DNA of 38,227 bases, from NCBI GenBank assembly GCA_002422665.1, contig DITA01000022.1, positions 1 through 38,227 on the forward strand. Reading direction: 5' to 3'. The DNA is from Cloacibacterium caeni_C. GTDB lineage: Bacteria; Bacteroidota; Bacteroidia; Flavobacteriales; Weeksellaceae. A program made the translations under genes and the position numbers. Under the pieces are notes generated by a model. It saw only the letters and a list, made by a program, of their open reading frames with translations, was not told the origin of the DNA and searched no databases. This document shows, in pieces, positions 8,798 to 17,288 of this stretch. Each line of letters starts with the position of its first letter. Position 1 is the first letter of the stretch.

Positions 8798-9559
8798 CTA
8801 TTCTCTGGATTTATTGATATTTAAAAATACATCTGGTGTATTGGTGGTTACGAATTGAACACCAGCATCATACAATTTTTTATAAATTTCTGGGTCATTT
8901 ACCGTCCATACATTCGTAATAACGCCCAAATTTTTGGCTTGTTCTATCCAATCTTGGTGTTTTTCTAAGAATACATTATAATGATAATCTACGCCATCAA
9001 TTCCTAAATTTTTAATCTCCTGAGGAGAAAGATCACCTGCGAGATACTGCACCAAAGCATTAGGATTTTGCTTTTTTAATTCTTTGGCAATATGCAGACT
9101 AAATGAGATGTATTCAGTCTGATTTTGCAAGTGGAATTTTTCTACCATTGCCAGCGTTTTCTCTACCATTTCGGTTTCCAATTCTGGAGTTTTGGCAGGT
9201 TTAATCTCAAGGATAAGTTTTACCTCAGATTTTTTGCCTTGCTTCAAATACTTCTCTAAAGTTGATAGATTTTCTCCGTTTGAGAGTTTCTGTTTCTTCA
9301 AACTTTTAAAATCCATAGCTGCAATTTCCACCCCATTGATGTGTTCATCATGGTTGATGACCAGAACTCCATCTTTGGTCATTCTCACATCGAATTCACT
9401 GCCATACACTTTCAATTTTTGAGCATTTTTAAGCGCTGCAATAGAATTTTCAGCAGTTGTAGGATTGGTTTTCCAGAAACCTCTGTGCGCAATCACTTGA
9501 GTCTGTGCATGGTAAAAATTAGCGCCTACCAAAGTGGCCAAAAGAATTAATTTTTTCAT
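8798..9559 (-). CDS. Periplasmic glycerophosphodiester phosphodiesterase
   Basis: The 253-aa product has a cleavable signal peptide (about residues 1-18) and a GDPD TIM-barrel. The catalytic signature is intact: IAHRG with H25 and R26, then E55 and D57 in GSEFDVRMTKDG, and H70 in NHDEHING. The enzyme splits glycerophosphodiesters into glycerol 3-phosphate and an alcohol. It follows susD by 71 bp and precedes the phosphoesterase by 45 bp on the same strand. The context suggests that deacylated phospholipid headgroups imported through the SusC/D pair are its substrates. Length is typical for a short bacterial GDPD. Confidence 0.92.
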   Translation of the reverse strand: MKKLILLATLVGANFYHAQTQVIAHRGFWKTNPTTAENSIAALKNAQKLKVYGSEFDVRMTKDGVLVINHDEHINGVEIAAMDFKSLKKQKLSNGENLSTLEKYLKQGKKSEVKLILEIKPAKTPELETEMVEKTLAMVEKFHLQNQTEYISFSLHIAKELKKQNPNALVQYLAGDLSPQEIKNLGIDGVDYHYNVFLEKHQDWIEQAKNLGVITNVWTVNDPEIYKKLYDAGVQFVTTNTPDVFLNINKSRE

Positions 9560-9630
9560 ATTGAATATCGTTACAAATCTTTTACAAAGCTAATCATCAC
9601 TTGTAAAAAATGTATTCTTTTTTTAGTTTT

Positions 9631-11082
9631 TTATTGATTCCACCAATCTTTAACGTTGATATTATCTCCTCCTAATGATTGAACTGCTGCGTTATAATTG
9701 GCACTGTTCAAAATTTTTGGTTGCGTAGGATATAATAATCTCTGAGGCATTTTACCGTCATTCAACAATCCTCCATTGTTGGGTAATACTGGGTAACCTG
9801 TTCTCTTTTGCTCAAACCACTGTTGCTGGTCTACAAAGAATAGCGCTACATATTTCTGCAACATAATTCTTTCTAAAGTTCCATCATAAGCCACTTTAGG
9901 ATTTGCAAAATAATTGGCTGGAACTACAGCTCCCCATTGTTCGATGGCTGCTTTTACTCCGTTTTCATAATACGTTTGAGCATTTCCTGTGATAATTCCT
10001 CTGAATGCTAATTCCGAAAGAATGAACTGCAACTCTGCATAAGGTAAAATCAAGACTTTAAGCGGAGCTTTAGCTAAATTCTGGTTAAAGTTTGAAGGCT
10101 GATAAGTAAACGTAGTTCCGTTCATGTAAGCAACTGGAGCACCTTTGTACCCTATATTTTGGTTATTGCTTAAGTTTTTGGCTTGGGTAAAAAACTGCGC
10201 CATTCTAGGGTCTTTGTTATCATTTAATGTATTTACAAAAAACTCCCCTACCGCTCTATAAGAAGTAAAATCTTGAGGTCTTGCCAATGGCGGAAGCATA
10301 GGCGCTACGCCTGTAACGTTCATCAAGGCACTTTCAGCATTGCTCTGAAAGATGGGGTAAACGGTAGGATTGTTTACTATTTCTTGAATTCTAGCATATA
10401 CATCTATCTCTCCATTTTTCTTTAAAATTCTGGTTAATAGTCTTAAAGACAAAGTGTTACAGAATTTTTTCCAATACGTGATTCCATTGACATCATTATT
10501 CGCATTGTAGAATAAATCTTGTCCTGCTAAAGTGGTATTGGTTACAAAAAGAGCGTTTGCAGTTTTTAAATCATCTAATAATTTAACGTAAATGTCTTTT
10601 TGCTTATCGAATTTCGGCTGAGTGATGCCTTCTTCCACTCTAGAAGCTTCAGAGAACGGAATATCTCCAAAAGTATCGGTAAGGTTAGAATATAACCAAG
10701 CATTCATCACCATCGAAATCGCCTGATAGTTTTTATTGTTTTGCTGAACCGCCAAGTCTTGCATTTGTTTTACTTGCATCAGCCATTTGTATGAGGTATT
10801 CCAATAAGAGTTCCCTGTAGATTCGGTTACGTAATATCTTGAAATATTATTCCCTTCTCCTGGGAAATCTATTGCAATCTGCATGATATCAAAAGTGAAA
10901 TCATTGGCTCTCAAATAGGCATTAGCAGCCATATTGTATTGAATTGGTGCCAATAAACTGGCAGGTGTAGGCTCTATAATCTTGCTGGTATCGGTATTGA
11001 TTTCCTCAAAAGACCTGCTACAAGAAGTAGCCGCTAAAGAGATTATGCAGAACGCTACTGCTTTTATCCATATATTTTTCAT
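9631..11082 (-). CDS. SusD/RagB-family outer-membrane lipoprotein (SusD-like group 2)
   Basis: The 483-aa product has a lipoprotein signal ending in LAATSC (residues 16-21). The body shows the SusD-like order: NTDTSKI, SLLAPIQYNMA, helical repeats with YQAISMVMNAWLYSNLTDTFGDIPFSEA, then YAELQFILSELAFRG and a C-terminal QQWFEQKRTGYPVLP. This is the SusD-like lineage often found next to SusC proteins that import non-starch nutrients. It lids the SusC barrel encoded 9 bp upstream and supplies surface ligand binding. The two phosphodiesterases downstream point to a phosphorylated ligand. Confidence 0.93.
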   Translation of the reverse strand: MKNIWIKAVAFCIISLAATSCSRSFEEINTDTSKIIEPTPASLLAPIQYNMAANAYLRANDFTFDIMQIAIDFPGEGNNISRYYVTESTGNSYWNTSYKWLMQVKQMQDLAVQQNNKNYQAISMVMNAWLYSNLTDTFGDIPFSEASRVEEGITQPKFDKQKDIYVKLLDDLKTANALFVTNTTLAGQDLFYNANNDVNGITYWKKFCNTLSLRLLTRILKKNGEIDVYARIQEIVNNPTVYPIFQSNAESALMNVTGVAPMLPPLARPQDFTSYRAVGEFFVNTLNDNKDPRMAQFFTQAKNLSNNQNIGYKGAPVAYMNGTTFTYQPSNFNQNLAKAPLKVLILPYAELQFILSELAFRGIITGNAQTYYENGVKAAIEQWGAVVPANYFANPKVAYDGTLERIMLQKYVALFFVDQQQWFEQKRTGYPVLPNNGGLLNDGKMPQRLLYPTQPKILNSANYNAAVQSLGGDNINVKDWWNQ

Positions 11083-11091
11083 AGTTGTCGA

Positions 11092-14070
11092 TTAGAATTT
11101 AGCATTTAGTTGAATTCCTACAGTACGGGCAGTAGGAAGTTGCCCTATTTCTACTCCCGGAGTAATTGATGAATCGTTCAATGTAGCTGCTTCTGGGTCA
11201 AATAATGGGAATTTCGTCCACATCCATAAGTTTCTACCAAATAAGGATAAACTTAAGTCTGACATGTTAAGCGACTGTACAATTTGTTTAGGGAAATAGA
11301 ATGTGATATTGGCTTCTCTTAATTTCAGATAAGATGCATCAAATGAGTTGGTTTCCACATTAGCTCTTCTGTAATAATCTGCATAATAAGAAGTTAGCGT
11401 TACCGCTTTGGTATTCTGAGAGAAAGATCCATCTGGGTTTTGAACCACTCCTTCTCCTACAATTGTACCGTTTGGATTATCTCTTCCTACTAAAGTATGG
11501 GTAAGTTTTCCCTGCTCAGACATTTTATGGTGAGACTGTGAGTAAACTCTACCTCCGTATTGCCCGTCAAAAGAGAAACTTAAAGAAAAATTTTTGTATT
11601 TAAAAGCGTTTTGTAAACCTCCTCTCCATTTTGCATAGGCATTTCCTACGTATTCAATTTCTGTAGATTTGGCAGTAAGACCATCGCTACCAAAAATCAC
11701 CTGTCCGTCTGGAGCGTACTGTAATTTATATCCGTACATATCTCCTAGAGAACCTCCAACTACTGCATTAAAGAATACTACTCCTCCTACACTTCCCATG
11801 GTATATGGTTCTCCTTGGAATTCTGCCGGTAAAGACATGATTCTGTTTTTATTCATAGACCAGTTTGCGGTAACATTCCATTGGAAATTTTTATTTTTCA
11901 CTGGGAATGCATTTAGGGTCATTTCTATTCCTCTGTTTCTTACCTCACCAGCATTGATGGTACGTGTAGAATATCCTGTTTCAATTAATGATGGAACGTT
12001 TACAATTTGGTCTTTGGTACTGTTTTGATAAACGGTAACGTTATACGTTAATCTATTTTTGAAGAAGCTGAAATCCATCCCTGCTTCTATGTTCTGGTTC
12101 ATTTCAGGTTTCAGATTAGGGTTTTGGAAATTGGCAATATTTTCTGCCGAACCTACAAAATCGCTGGTATTATAGAACTGTTGTAATTTGTACGGTTGGG
12201 TATCGTTTCCTACTTGAGACCAAGAAGCTCTCAACTTCCAATAATTCCAGCTTTTCGACTTCATTTTCAAAACATCTGAAAGAATTAAAGAGGTAGCAAC
12301 CGATGGGTAGAAATAAGAACGATTGGCTTTTGGTAAAGTACTGCTCCAGTCGTTTCTTGCTGTAAAATCTACAAACCAAAGGTTATCATAATTGAATGAC
12401 GCTAAACCGTAAACACTATTAGTTTCTTTATCATTGGGTTGAGCAATTCTTGTATTTAGAGAAATTGCATTGGTTAATTGATAAATCCCAGGAACTCTAA
12501 GCCCGATGGCTCTGTAATCATTCAGCACATATTCATTTGCTCTGATGTTTCCTCCTGCTGAAGCAGAAACGCCCCATTTTCCGAAATTATTTTTATAAGT
12601 AAAAAGTAAGTCTGTATTATACTCAGAATTTTTAATGTATTGTTCGCGATAGTATCCTTGAAGGTAATTGGCAGAACTGTAAGGTCTCTTGGTTGTTCTT
12701 TCTTCATCTGTAATTTCAATACCAGACCTTAGCATCATTTCAAAGTTATTATTGAAATTATAAGTAGCAGTAATATTTCCTGTGATTAATTTTTTGTCTA
12801 CTCCATTCAGCATTTCATAAGCGATAAGATAAGGGTTATCTATAAACGAACTGAAAGGGTGAATTTGGTCTACCTGATATTTATCTTTCTTCCAAATCGG
12901 TTCATACCAAGCCAAATCAACGTTTGGATTCTGGAAAATCATGAAATAAGAAATCGACTGATTATTGTATCCTGTAGAAGGTAAATTATCACTCTTGGTA
13001 TAATTGTAGGCAAATTTAGAAACCACCCTCAATTTTTTAGTTACCTTGTGGTCAAAAGACAAAGCATAATTAAATCTGTCAAAACCCGTATTCGGCATCA
13101 TCCACGTATTGTTAACGGCACTTAATGAAGTACGGAAAGAAGTTTTATCATTAGAACTTTCTATACTGATGCTGTTAGAATAGGTAGTTCCCATTTGCCA
13201 AAACCCTTTAACATTGTCTTTGTAAGGTCTCCACAATTGTCTTTCTAAACTTTGCCCTTCTACGGTTGGGTCATATTGAAAATAATATTGCCCATTAAAT
13301 TTAGGTCCGAATGCACTACTGGTTCCTCCTGTACTCACTCCATCAGCTGAAGCGCCATAAGAATAGTAAAACTGACCTGCTGAATTTTTCGCCAATGTTC
13401 CTTGACCGTATTCATATTGCCAATCTGGCCATTTCAAAACCGTATCAAAACTTGTAGAAGAATTAAGGGTTACTCTTATTTTTCCATTCTTATTTTTCCC
13501 TGATTTTGTGGTAATCATGATGGCTCCATTTGCACCTCGAGAACCATATAATGCAGAAGCAGTAGCACCTTTTAGAATCGTTACATTCTCGATGTCATCT
13601 GGATTAATACTGTTAAAATTGTTCCCGTAATCTACAGGCAAATCACCTCCAGAACCCGCTCCATACGCTGCATTTCCAGTACCTGTATTGGTTCCACCCA
13701 ATGGAACTCCGTCTACTACGATAAGCGCTTCATTGTTATCCAAATTCATGGAAATACTTCCTCTCAAGGTGATTTTAGAACTTCCCAAAGGACCTGCACC
13801 TGCTGTTTGGATTTTAAGCCCAGCCACTTTTCCTTCTAACGCTTGTGCCCAGTTGTTGTTTTGTGTTTTTTCAAACTCTTCTGAAGACACTTTTTCTGCT
13901 ACATAGCCTAGGGATTTGTCTTGTCTTTTGATTCCCAAAGCAGTTACTACTACCTCATCTATGTTTCTTACGGAATCTAATTTTGCTTTCTTAGATTGCG
14001 CCTGTAAATGGGTTACACTTACTAGACCTAGAGCAGCTAATAAAATAATCTGCTGTGTTCGTTTTTGCAT
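11092..14070 (-). CDS. SusC/RagA-family TonB-dependent outer-membrane transporter
   Basis: A full-length SusC protein (992 aa from the chosen start): signal peptide (LVSVTHLQAQ), TonB-box-like VRNIDEVVVTALGI, plug domain with WAQALEGKVAGLKI, DVENVTILKG-type block NPDDIENVTILKGATASALYG and MITTKSGK, then the 22-strand barrel to the terminal GIQLNAKF. I choose the ATG at 14070 (MQKRTQQ). A longer frame begins with TTG at 14091, but that TTG is part of a good -7 promoter element (14089-14096). The protein pairs with the SusD encoded 9 bp downstream. With the GDPD and phosphoesterase behind it, and the Pho-like promoter, I infer import of phosphorylated organics; no glycosidase is present. Confidence 0.93.
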   Translation of the reverse strand: MQKRTQQIILLAALGLVSVTHLQAQSKKAKLDSVRNIDEVVVTALGIKRQDKSLGYVAEKVSSEEFEKTQNNNWAQALEGKVAGLKIQTAGAGPLGSSKITLRGSISMNLDNNEALIVVDGVPLGGTNTGTGNAAYGAGSGGDLPVDYGNNFNSINPDDIENVTILKGATASALYGSRGANGAIMITTKSGKNKNGKIRVTLNSSTSFDTVLKWPDWQYEYGQGTLAKNSAGQFYYSYGASADGVSTGGTSSAFGPKFNGQYYFQYDPTVEGQSLERQLWRPYKDNVKGFWQMGTTYSNSISIESSNDKTSFRTSLSAVNNTWMMPNTGFDRFNYALSFDHKVTKKLRVVSKFAYNYTKSDNLPSTGYNNQSISYFMIFQNPNVDLAWYEPIWKKDKYQVDQIHPFSSFIDNPYLIAYEMLNGVDKKLITGNITATYNFNNNFEMMLRSGIEITDEERTTKRPYSSANYLQGYYREQYIKNSEYNTDLLFTYKNNFGKWGVSASAGGNIRANEYVLNDYRAIGLRVPGIYQLTNAISLNTRIAQPNDKETNSVYGLASFNYDNLWFVDFTARNDWSSTLPKANRSYFYPSVATSLILSDVLKMKSKSWNYWKLRASWSQVGNDTQPYKLQQFYNTSDFVGSAENIANFQNPNLKPEMNQNIEAGMDFSFFKNRLTYNVTVYQNSTKDQIVNVPSLIETGYSTRTINAGEVRNRGIEMTLNAFPVKNKNFQWNVTANWSMNKNRIMSLPAEFQGEPYTMGSVGGVVFFNAVVGGSLGDMYGYKLQYAPDGQVIFGSDGLTAKSTEIEYVGNAYAKWRGGLQNAFKYKNFSLSFSFDGQYGGRVYSQSHHKMSEQGKLTHTLVGRDNPNGTIVGEGVVQNPDGSFSQNTKAVTLTSYYADYYRRANVETNSFDASYLKLREANITFYFPKQIVQSLNMSDLSLSLFGRNLWMWTKFPLFDPEAATLNDSSITPGVEIGQLPTARTVGIQLNAKF

Positions 14071-14088
14071 TATACTTTTTTTTAAGCT

Positions 14089-14145
14089 CAAAAGTATTCT
14101 AATGCGACCGTTAAGTATTTTAACAAGCTTTTAACATTCTTTAAA
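14089..14145 (-). promoter_or_regulatory. Promoter of the SusC operon with Pho-box-like direct repeats
   Basis: On the minus strand, TACTTTTG (14096-14089) matches the Bacteroidota -7 consensus TAnnTTTG. Twenty bp upstream, plus-strand TTTTAAC occurs at 14117-14123 and 14128-14134, with a weaker TTTAAAT at 14139-14145; the units are 7 bp with 4-bp gaps, an 11-bp period. That geometry is the one used by PhoB/PhoP boxes, and it replaces the -33 element, as in activator-dependent promoters. Confidence 0.55.
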
Positions 14146-14448
14146 TTATTCGTCAACCAAATTTTAATCAAAAATGAATGTTATTTTGCCAAAACATTAA
14201 AAGTAAAAGAGTGAAAACATCTAAAACTCTCATCTTTGGGAGATTGAGGATTTAACATTGAAAGAAGCTTTTTAAGAAAAGTTAATAAAAGAAAATTTGA
14301 AAATTTGAAAATGAGGGAATTTAAGGAATGTTATAAAGTTATAGAGGGTATGGTGGTTATAATGGTTATGAGGGTTATAATGGTTATGGTGGTTATGAAT
14401 TTTAGTTTTTTAATGGTGTTATTTCGTATTATAAATTGTTTATTGGTT
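14146..14448. other. Intergenic region with a Gly-Tyr-like tandem repeat
   Basis: No gene is recognised here. At 14347-14403 the sequence is a tandem of GGTTATAATGGTTATG-type units. In one plus-strand frame it reads YGGYNGYEGYNGYGGYEF and a stop, without a start codon. It may be a low-complexity repeat or the relic of a Gly/Tyr-rich gene end. The 75-aa ORF over it in another frame has a repetitive Met/Val composition and is not believed. Confidence 0.4.
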
Positions 14449-15429
14449 TTAAATTTTGCTTTTTGCGATTTTGTTGGCGAGAGCACTTACATAGAACAGT
14501 TGAAAACTATGGTAAATCATGATGGGCAATAGGAAAAGAACTTTTTGTTCTTCTGGGATTCCTAGAATCATCACGAATAAACTGCCATGAACCAAAGATT
14601 TTTTGGAGCCACAAAAAGTCGTTGTAATCACATCTTCCCTGCTGAAACCCAATCGAAGTGAAATGCGTTTTAAAATCTCATATACAATAAAAAAAAGCGC
14701 TACTGCCGCAAGTGTAATCACTACAAAAACCAATAAAGGAACGGTAGAAAAAATATTCTCGATAAATGCTTTAGAAAAGCTTTCGTAAACGATGAGTAAA
14801 ATAATGAGACGGTCAAATTCTGCAATGATTTTACTGTATTTCTTTACCCAATTTTTAAATATTGGATTGAGCAGAATTCCCAAGATAATCGGCAAAAGCA
14901 CTTTGAGTAATAATTGTTGGATAATCTCTGCTTGATGGTTTTCGGCAGCTTGAGCATTTAAGAAAAACCCCATCAATAAAGGCGTCATCACAATGCCAAT
15001 AAGTCCAGAAATAGAGGCATTAAAAATAGCCGAAGTCACATTTCCTTTGGCAATAGACACCATCACTACCGATGAAGAAACGGTAGAAGGCAAACACGCT
15101 AAAAAATATACGGAAAGCCAACTTTGGAAGTACGGCGAATCTTTAAAAATTGGATAAAAAACCAATACCAATGCTGGAAATAGAATGAAGGTTCCCGCCT
15201 GAACCAAAAGGTGCAACTTCCAATTGGAAACATCTTTCAGAACATCTTTCAGGTTGAGTTTTAGCCCATATAAAAGGAAAATTCCCGCAATTCCCCAATC
15301 GATGAATTGTTCTAAGTTAAAAATTCTGTTATAAGATTCTTGGTAAGGAATGAGTTTTCCCGCCAAAACCATCACCAGCAAGAGCAACAAGAAAACATTC
15401 TGCTTATCAACTAATTTTCTAAGATTCAA
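14449..15429 (-). CDS. SBF-like (bile acid:sodium symporter family) membrane transporter
   Basis: The 326-aa product consists of about ten hydrophobic helices with SBF-type landmarks: WGIAGIFLLYGLKLNLKD, FLACLPSTVSSSVVMVSIAKGN and FCGSKKSLVHGSLF near the C-terminus. These match the SBF_like (YfeH-type) branch of sodium-coupled organic-anion transporters; the substrate is unknown. The start is TTG at 15429: an in-frame stop lies five codons upstream, and the next ATG falls inside the first membrane helix. It stands alone between the Pho-like operon and cas1, divergent from cas1 across 188 bp. No tie to CRISPR function is implied. Confidence 0.85.
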   Translation of the reverse strand: MNLRKLVDKQNVFLLLLLVMVLAGKLIPYQESYNRIFNLEQFIDWGIAGIFLLYGLKLNLKDVLKDVSNWKLHLLVQAGTFILFPALVLVFYPIFKDSPYFQSWLSVYFLACLPSTVSSSVVMVSIAKGNVTSAIFNASISGLIGIVMTPLLMGFFLNAQAAENHQAEIIQQLLLKVLLPIILGILLNPIFKNWVKKYSKIIAEFDRLIILLIVYESFSKAFIENIFSTVPLLVFVVITLAAVALFFIVYEILKRISLRLGFSREDVITTTFCGSKKSLVHGSLFVMILGIPEEQKVLFLLPIMIYHSFQLFYVSALANKIAKSKI

Positions 15430-15558
15430 TTTCAGTATTTTCTACAAAGATACAGCAGATCAAGTAGGTGGGGAAATTATTTTGGGAATTGTAGTTTTTA
15501 CAAGCTTTGTGAATGATTTTTTCTTACAGGGGAAGCTTATTTTATAGGAATCTGCCAT

Positions 15559-15602
15559 TACGGAAAACCATAATTTTAATTGGACTAATCTTCGTAAATT
15601 TA
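15559..15602 (+). promoter_or_regulatory. cas1-cas2 promoter with CRISPR-locus-specific upstream motif
   Basis: TACGGAAAACCATAAT (15559-15574) is followed 36 bp from its first base by TAAATTTA (15595-15602), close to the -7 consensus TAnnTTTG. The same motif with the same spacing to TATATTTG precedes the tracrRNA. The cas1 ATG is at 15618, giving a very short leader. Confidence 0.55.
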
Positions 15603-15617
15603 TTATAAAAATTTGCC

Positions 15618-16514
15618 ATGATTAAAAAAACCATCCTTTTAGAAAATAAAGCGTCACTCTCTACCAGAAATCTACAACTTCTTATAAAATCAGAAATAAG
15701 AGAAACCACCATCCCAATAGAAGAAATAGGATTCTTGGTAATAGACCATCCAGAAATTTTTCTGAGTATGCCAGCAATGAATCTTTTGGTAGAAAATAAT
15801 ACCGCCATTATTATTTGTGGTAAAAACCATCTTCCTAATGGGATGTTTCTTAACCTGAATAGCCACCACATTCAACAAGAAATTTTCAAAAACCAAATTG
15901 AAGCCAGTGTTCCATTAAAAAAACAACTGTGGCAACAAACCATCATAGAAAAAATTACCAACCAAGGAATTCTTTTAGAAAAAATAACAGGAGAAAAAAA
16001 TTCTTTTGACTTCATCGCTTCCAAAGTATTGAGCGGAGACACTTCTAATATGGAAGCTACAGCTGCCAATATTTACTGGAAAGCGTTCTTTGAAAACAGC
16101 ACTTTTAAAAAATTTAAAAGAGAACGTTTCGGAGATTATCCTAATAATTTCTTAAACTACGGCTATGCTATTCTAAGAGCTGCTACAGCTAGAGCACTCT
16201 CTGGAAGCGGACTACTCAATACCTTAGGAATTCATCATAAAAGCAAATACAATGCTTTTGCTTTGGCAGATGACATTATGGAACCATTTCGACCTATGGT
16301 AGACGAAAAAGTTTTTGAAATCATTAACCAATATGATGAGGAAGAACTCAATACCAAGCTAAAGGCTGAACTTCTACAAATCTTAACCAGAACACTCTAT
16401 TTCGAAGATGAAAAAAGTCCGATGATGGTAGGCTTACAAAAAACAGCAAGTTCTCTACAGCAATGCTTCACTGGCGAGCGAAAAAAAATAAAATATCCCA
16501 AATTATGGAACTAA
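15618..16514 (+). CDS. cas1: Cas1, type II CRISPR integrase
   Basis: The 298-aa protein has the N-terminal beta domain (TRNLQLLIKSEIRETTIPIE) and the helical catalytic domain of Cas1. The metal ligands are in place: E146 in SNMEATAANIYW, H206/H207 in LGIHHKSKYNAF, and D218/D219 in ADDIMEPFRP. Cas1 with Cas2 inserts new spacers at the leader-repeat junction. Length and sequence style are those of type II-C Cas1. The gene overlaps cas2 by 10 bp. Both run on the plus strand toward the array, whereas cas9 is on the minus strand beyond it, so they cannot be in one cas9-cas1-cas2 operon. The upstream motif shared with the tracrRNA promoter suggests common control. Confidence 0.96.
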   Translation: MIKKTILLENKASLSTRNLQLLIKSEIRETTIPIEEIGFLVIDHPEIFLSMPAMNLLVENNTAIIICGKNHLPNGMFLNLNSHHIQQEIFKNQIEASVPLKKQLWQQTIIEKITNQGILLEKITGEKNSFDFIASKVLSGDTSNMEATAANIYWKAFFENSTFKKFKRERFGDYPNNFLNYGYAILRAATARALSGSGLLNTLGIHHKSKYNAFALADDIMEPFRPMVDEKVFEIINQYDEEELNTKLKAELLQILTRTLYFEDEKSPMMVGLQKTASSLQQCFTGERKKIKYPKLWN

Positions 16515-16834
16515 ACGGATACCGAATTATGTGGCTATTTGTATTCTTTGACTTACCTACCGAAACTCCTAAAGACAGAAAAAACGCTTCTGGATTTAGA
16601 AATAACCTGCTAAAAGATGGATATAGCATGATGCAATATTCTGTATATGTAAGACACTGTGCAAGTAGCGAAAGTGCAGATGTACACGAAAAAAGAATTA
16701 ATAAACTCTTACCACCATTAGGTAAAGTAAGCATTCTGCGCATTACCGATAAACAATACGGAAATATCATTAATTTCTGGGGAAAATCCGAAGTACCAAA
16801 ATCACCTCAGCCAGTACAACTAGAACTATTTTAG
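16505..16834 (+). CDS. cas2: Cas2, CRISPR adaptation protein
   Basis: I start this gene at the ATG at 16505 (MELNGYRIMWLFVFFDLPTE), giving 109 aa, the usual length. A longer frame back to 16463 would add residues with no Cas2 similarity inside cas1. The ferredoxin-like fold is evident from WLFVFFDLPTETPKDRK, YSMMQYSVYVRHC and KVSILRITDKQYGNI. Cas2 is the structural partner of Cas1 in the integrase complex. The C-terminal PQPVQLELF is typical of type II-C proteins. The start overlaps the end of cas1 (stop at 16512-16514), consistent with translational coupling. No csn2 or cas4 follows, which fixes the subtype as II-C. Confidence 0.95.
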   Translation: MELNGYRIMWLFVFFDLPTETPKDRKNASGFRNNLLKDGYSMMQYSVYVRHCASSESADVHEKRINKLLPPLGKVSILRITDKQYGNIINFWGKSEVPKSPQPVQLELF

Positions 16835-16856
16835 AGAAAAAATTTATCTTTTAACT

Positions 16857-16915
16857 TTTGGCTAAAGCCATTAGATCTTTTAATTTTCAAAACGAGCTAA
16901 AGCCCGTTCCTATTG
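16857..16915. repeat. Dispersed intergenic repeat, GGCTAAAGCC type, copy 1
   Basis: The block contains the self-complementary-ended GGCTAAAGCC, then AATTTTCAAAAC, then GAGCTAAAGCCC. The same order of parts appears twice in 32511-32774. It lies just after cas2 and could form a hairpin that ends cas2 transcription. Confidence 0.55.
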
Positions 16916-16942
16916 ATTATTAAAAACTAAAAATTCAACACG

Positions 16943-17052
16943 TAGAAACCAAAAAATGCTTCAATCTTGCTGTATCAAGGCAAAAAAGAAGCATTCTTAT
17001 GTACGATATTTCATTATTAATTCATTGATTATTAGAAGGTAGAGAGCCAACT
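16943..17052. repeat. Outer (decayed) copy of the CRISPR flank/leader element
   Basis: This 110-bp stretch matches 17179-17288 without gaps and with about seven substitutions (about 94% identity by eye). Like the inner copy, it runs directly into the repeat start AATATCGTT (17053-17061). Here the repeat is then interrupted by about 30 bp before TTCTAATCTTTAATCAAA resumes at 17092. Confidence 0.8.
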
Positions 17053-17176
17053 AATATCGTTTTTTGACTTCGTCGAACCTCGTTCCTCGGTTTCTAATCT
17101 TTAATCAAATCGACCAAAGGGACATTCACAAACACTCCTATAAAAAAATAATTAATTGGTGTTTGTAAACCACAAC
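17053..17176. CRISPR. Fossil CRISPR repeats between the two leader copies
   Basis: AATATCGTT (17053-17061), about 30 inserted bases, and TTCTAATCTTTAATCAAA (17092-17109) are two parts of one repeat. A second degenerate repeat fits 17141-17176, matching TAATT internally and AAACCACAAC at its end. The 24 bp between them would be a shrunken spacer. This looks like a repeat-spacer-repeat unit left behind when leader plus first unit was duplicated. Confidence 0.55.
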
Positions 17177-17178
17177 AT

Positions 17179-17288
17179 TAGAAACCAAAAAATGCTTCAA
17201 TCTTGCTGTATCAAGGCAAAAAAGAAGCATTTTTATACACGATATTTCATCATTAACCTATTGATTATTAGAAGGTAGAGAGCCAACT
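17179..17288. promoter_or_regulatory. Inner copy of CRISPR leader element, adjacent to intact array
   Basis: This 110-bp element abuts the first intact repeat and is the better preserved member of the duplicated pair. Its place beside the array on the cas2 side, and its conservation in two copies each ending at a repeat, mark it as the likely adaptation leader. crRNA is read from the opposite strand, toward it, so it would not be the transcription leader. Confidence 0.55.

Noticed and set aside
11669..12028. 119-aa plus-strand ORF inside susC
   Set aside because: It is a shadow of the real minus-strand SusC gene.
14449..15429. SBF-like transporter as part of the CRISPR system
   Set aside because: It is divergent from cas1, has no nucleic-acid-related domain, and is a common housekeeping transporter; adjacency alone is not enough.
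17062..17091. The 30-bp interruption of the fossil repeat as a spacer or IS
   Set aside because: Its length equals a spacer, but it lies inside a repeat and lacks flanking duplications. The origin cannot be decided.
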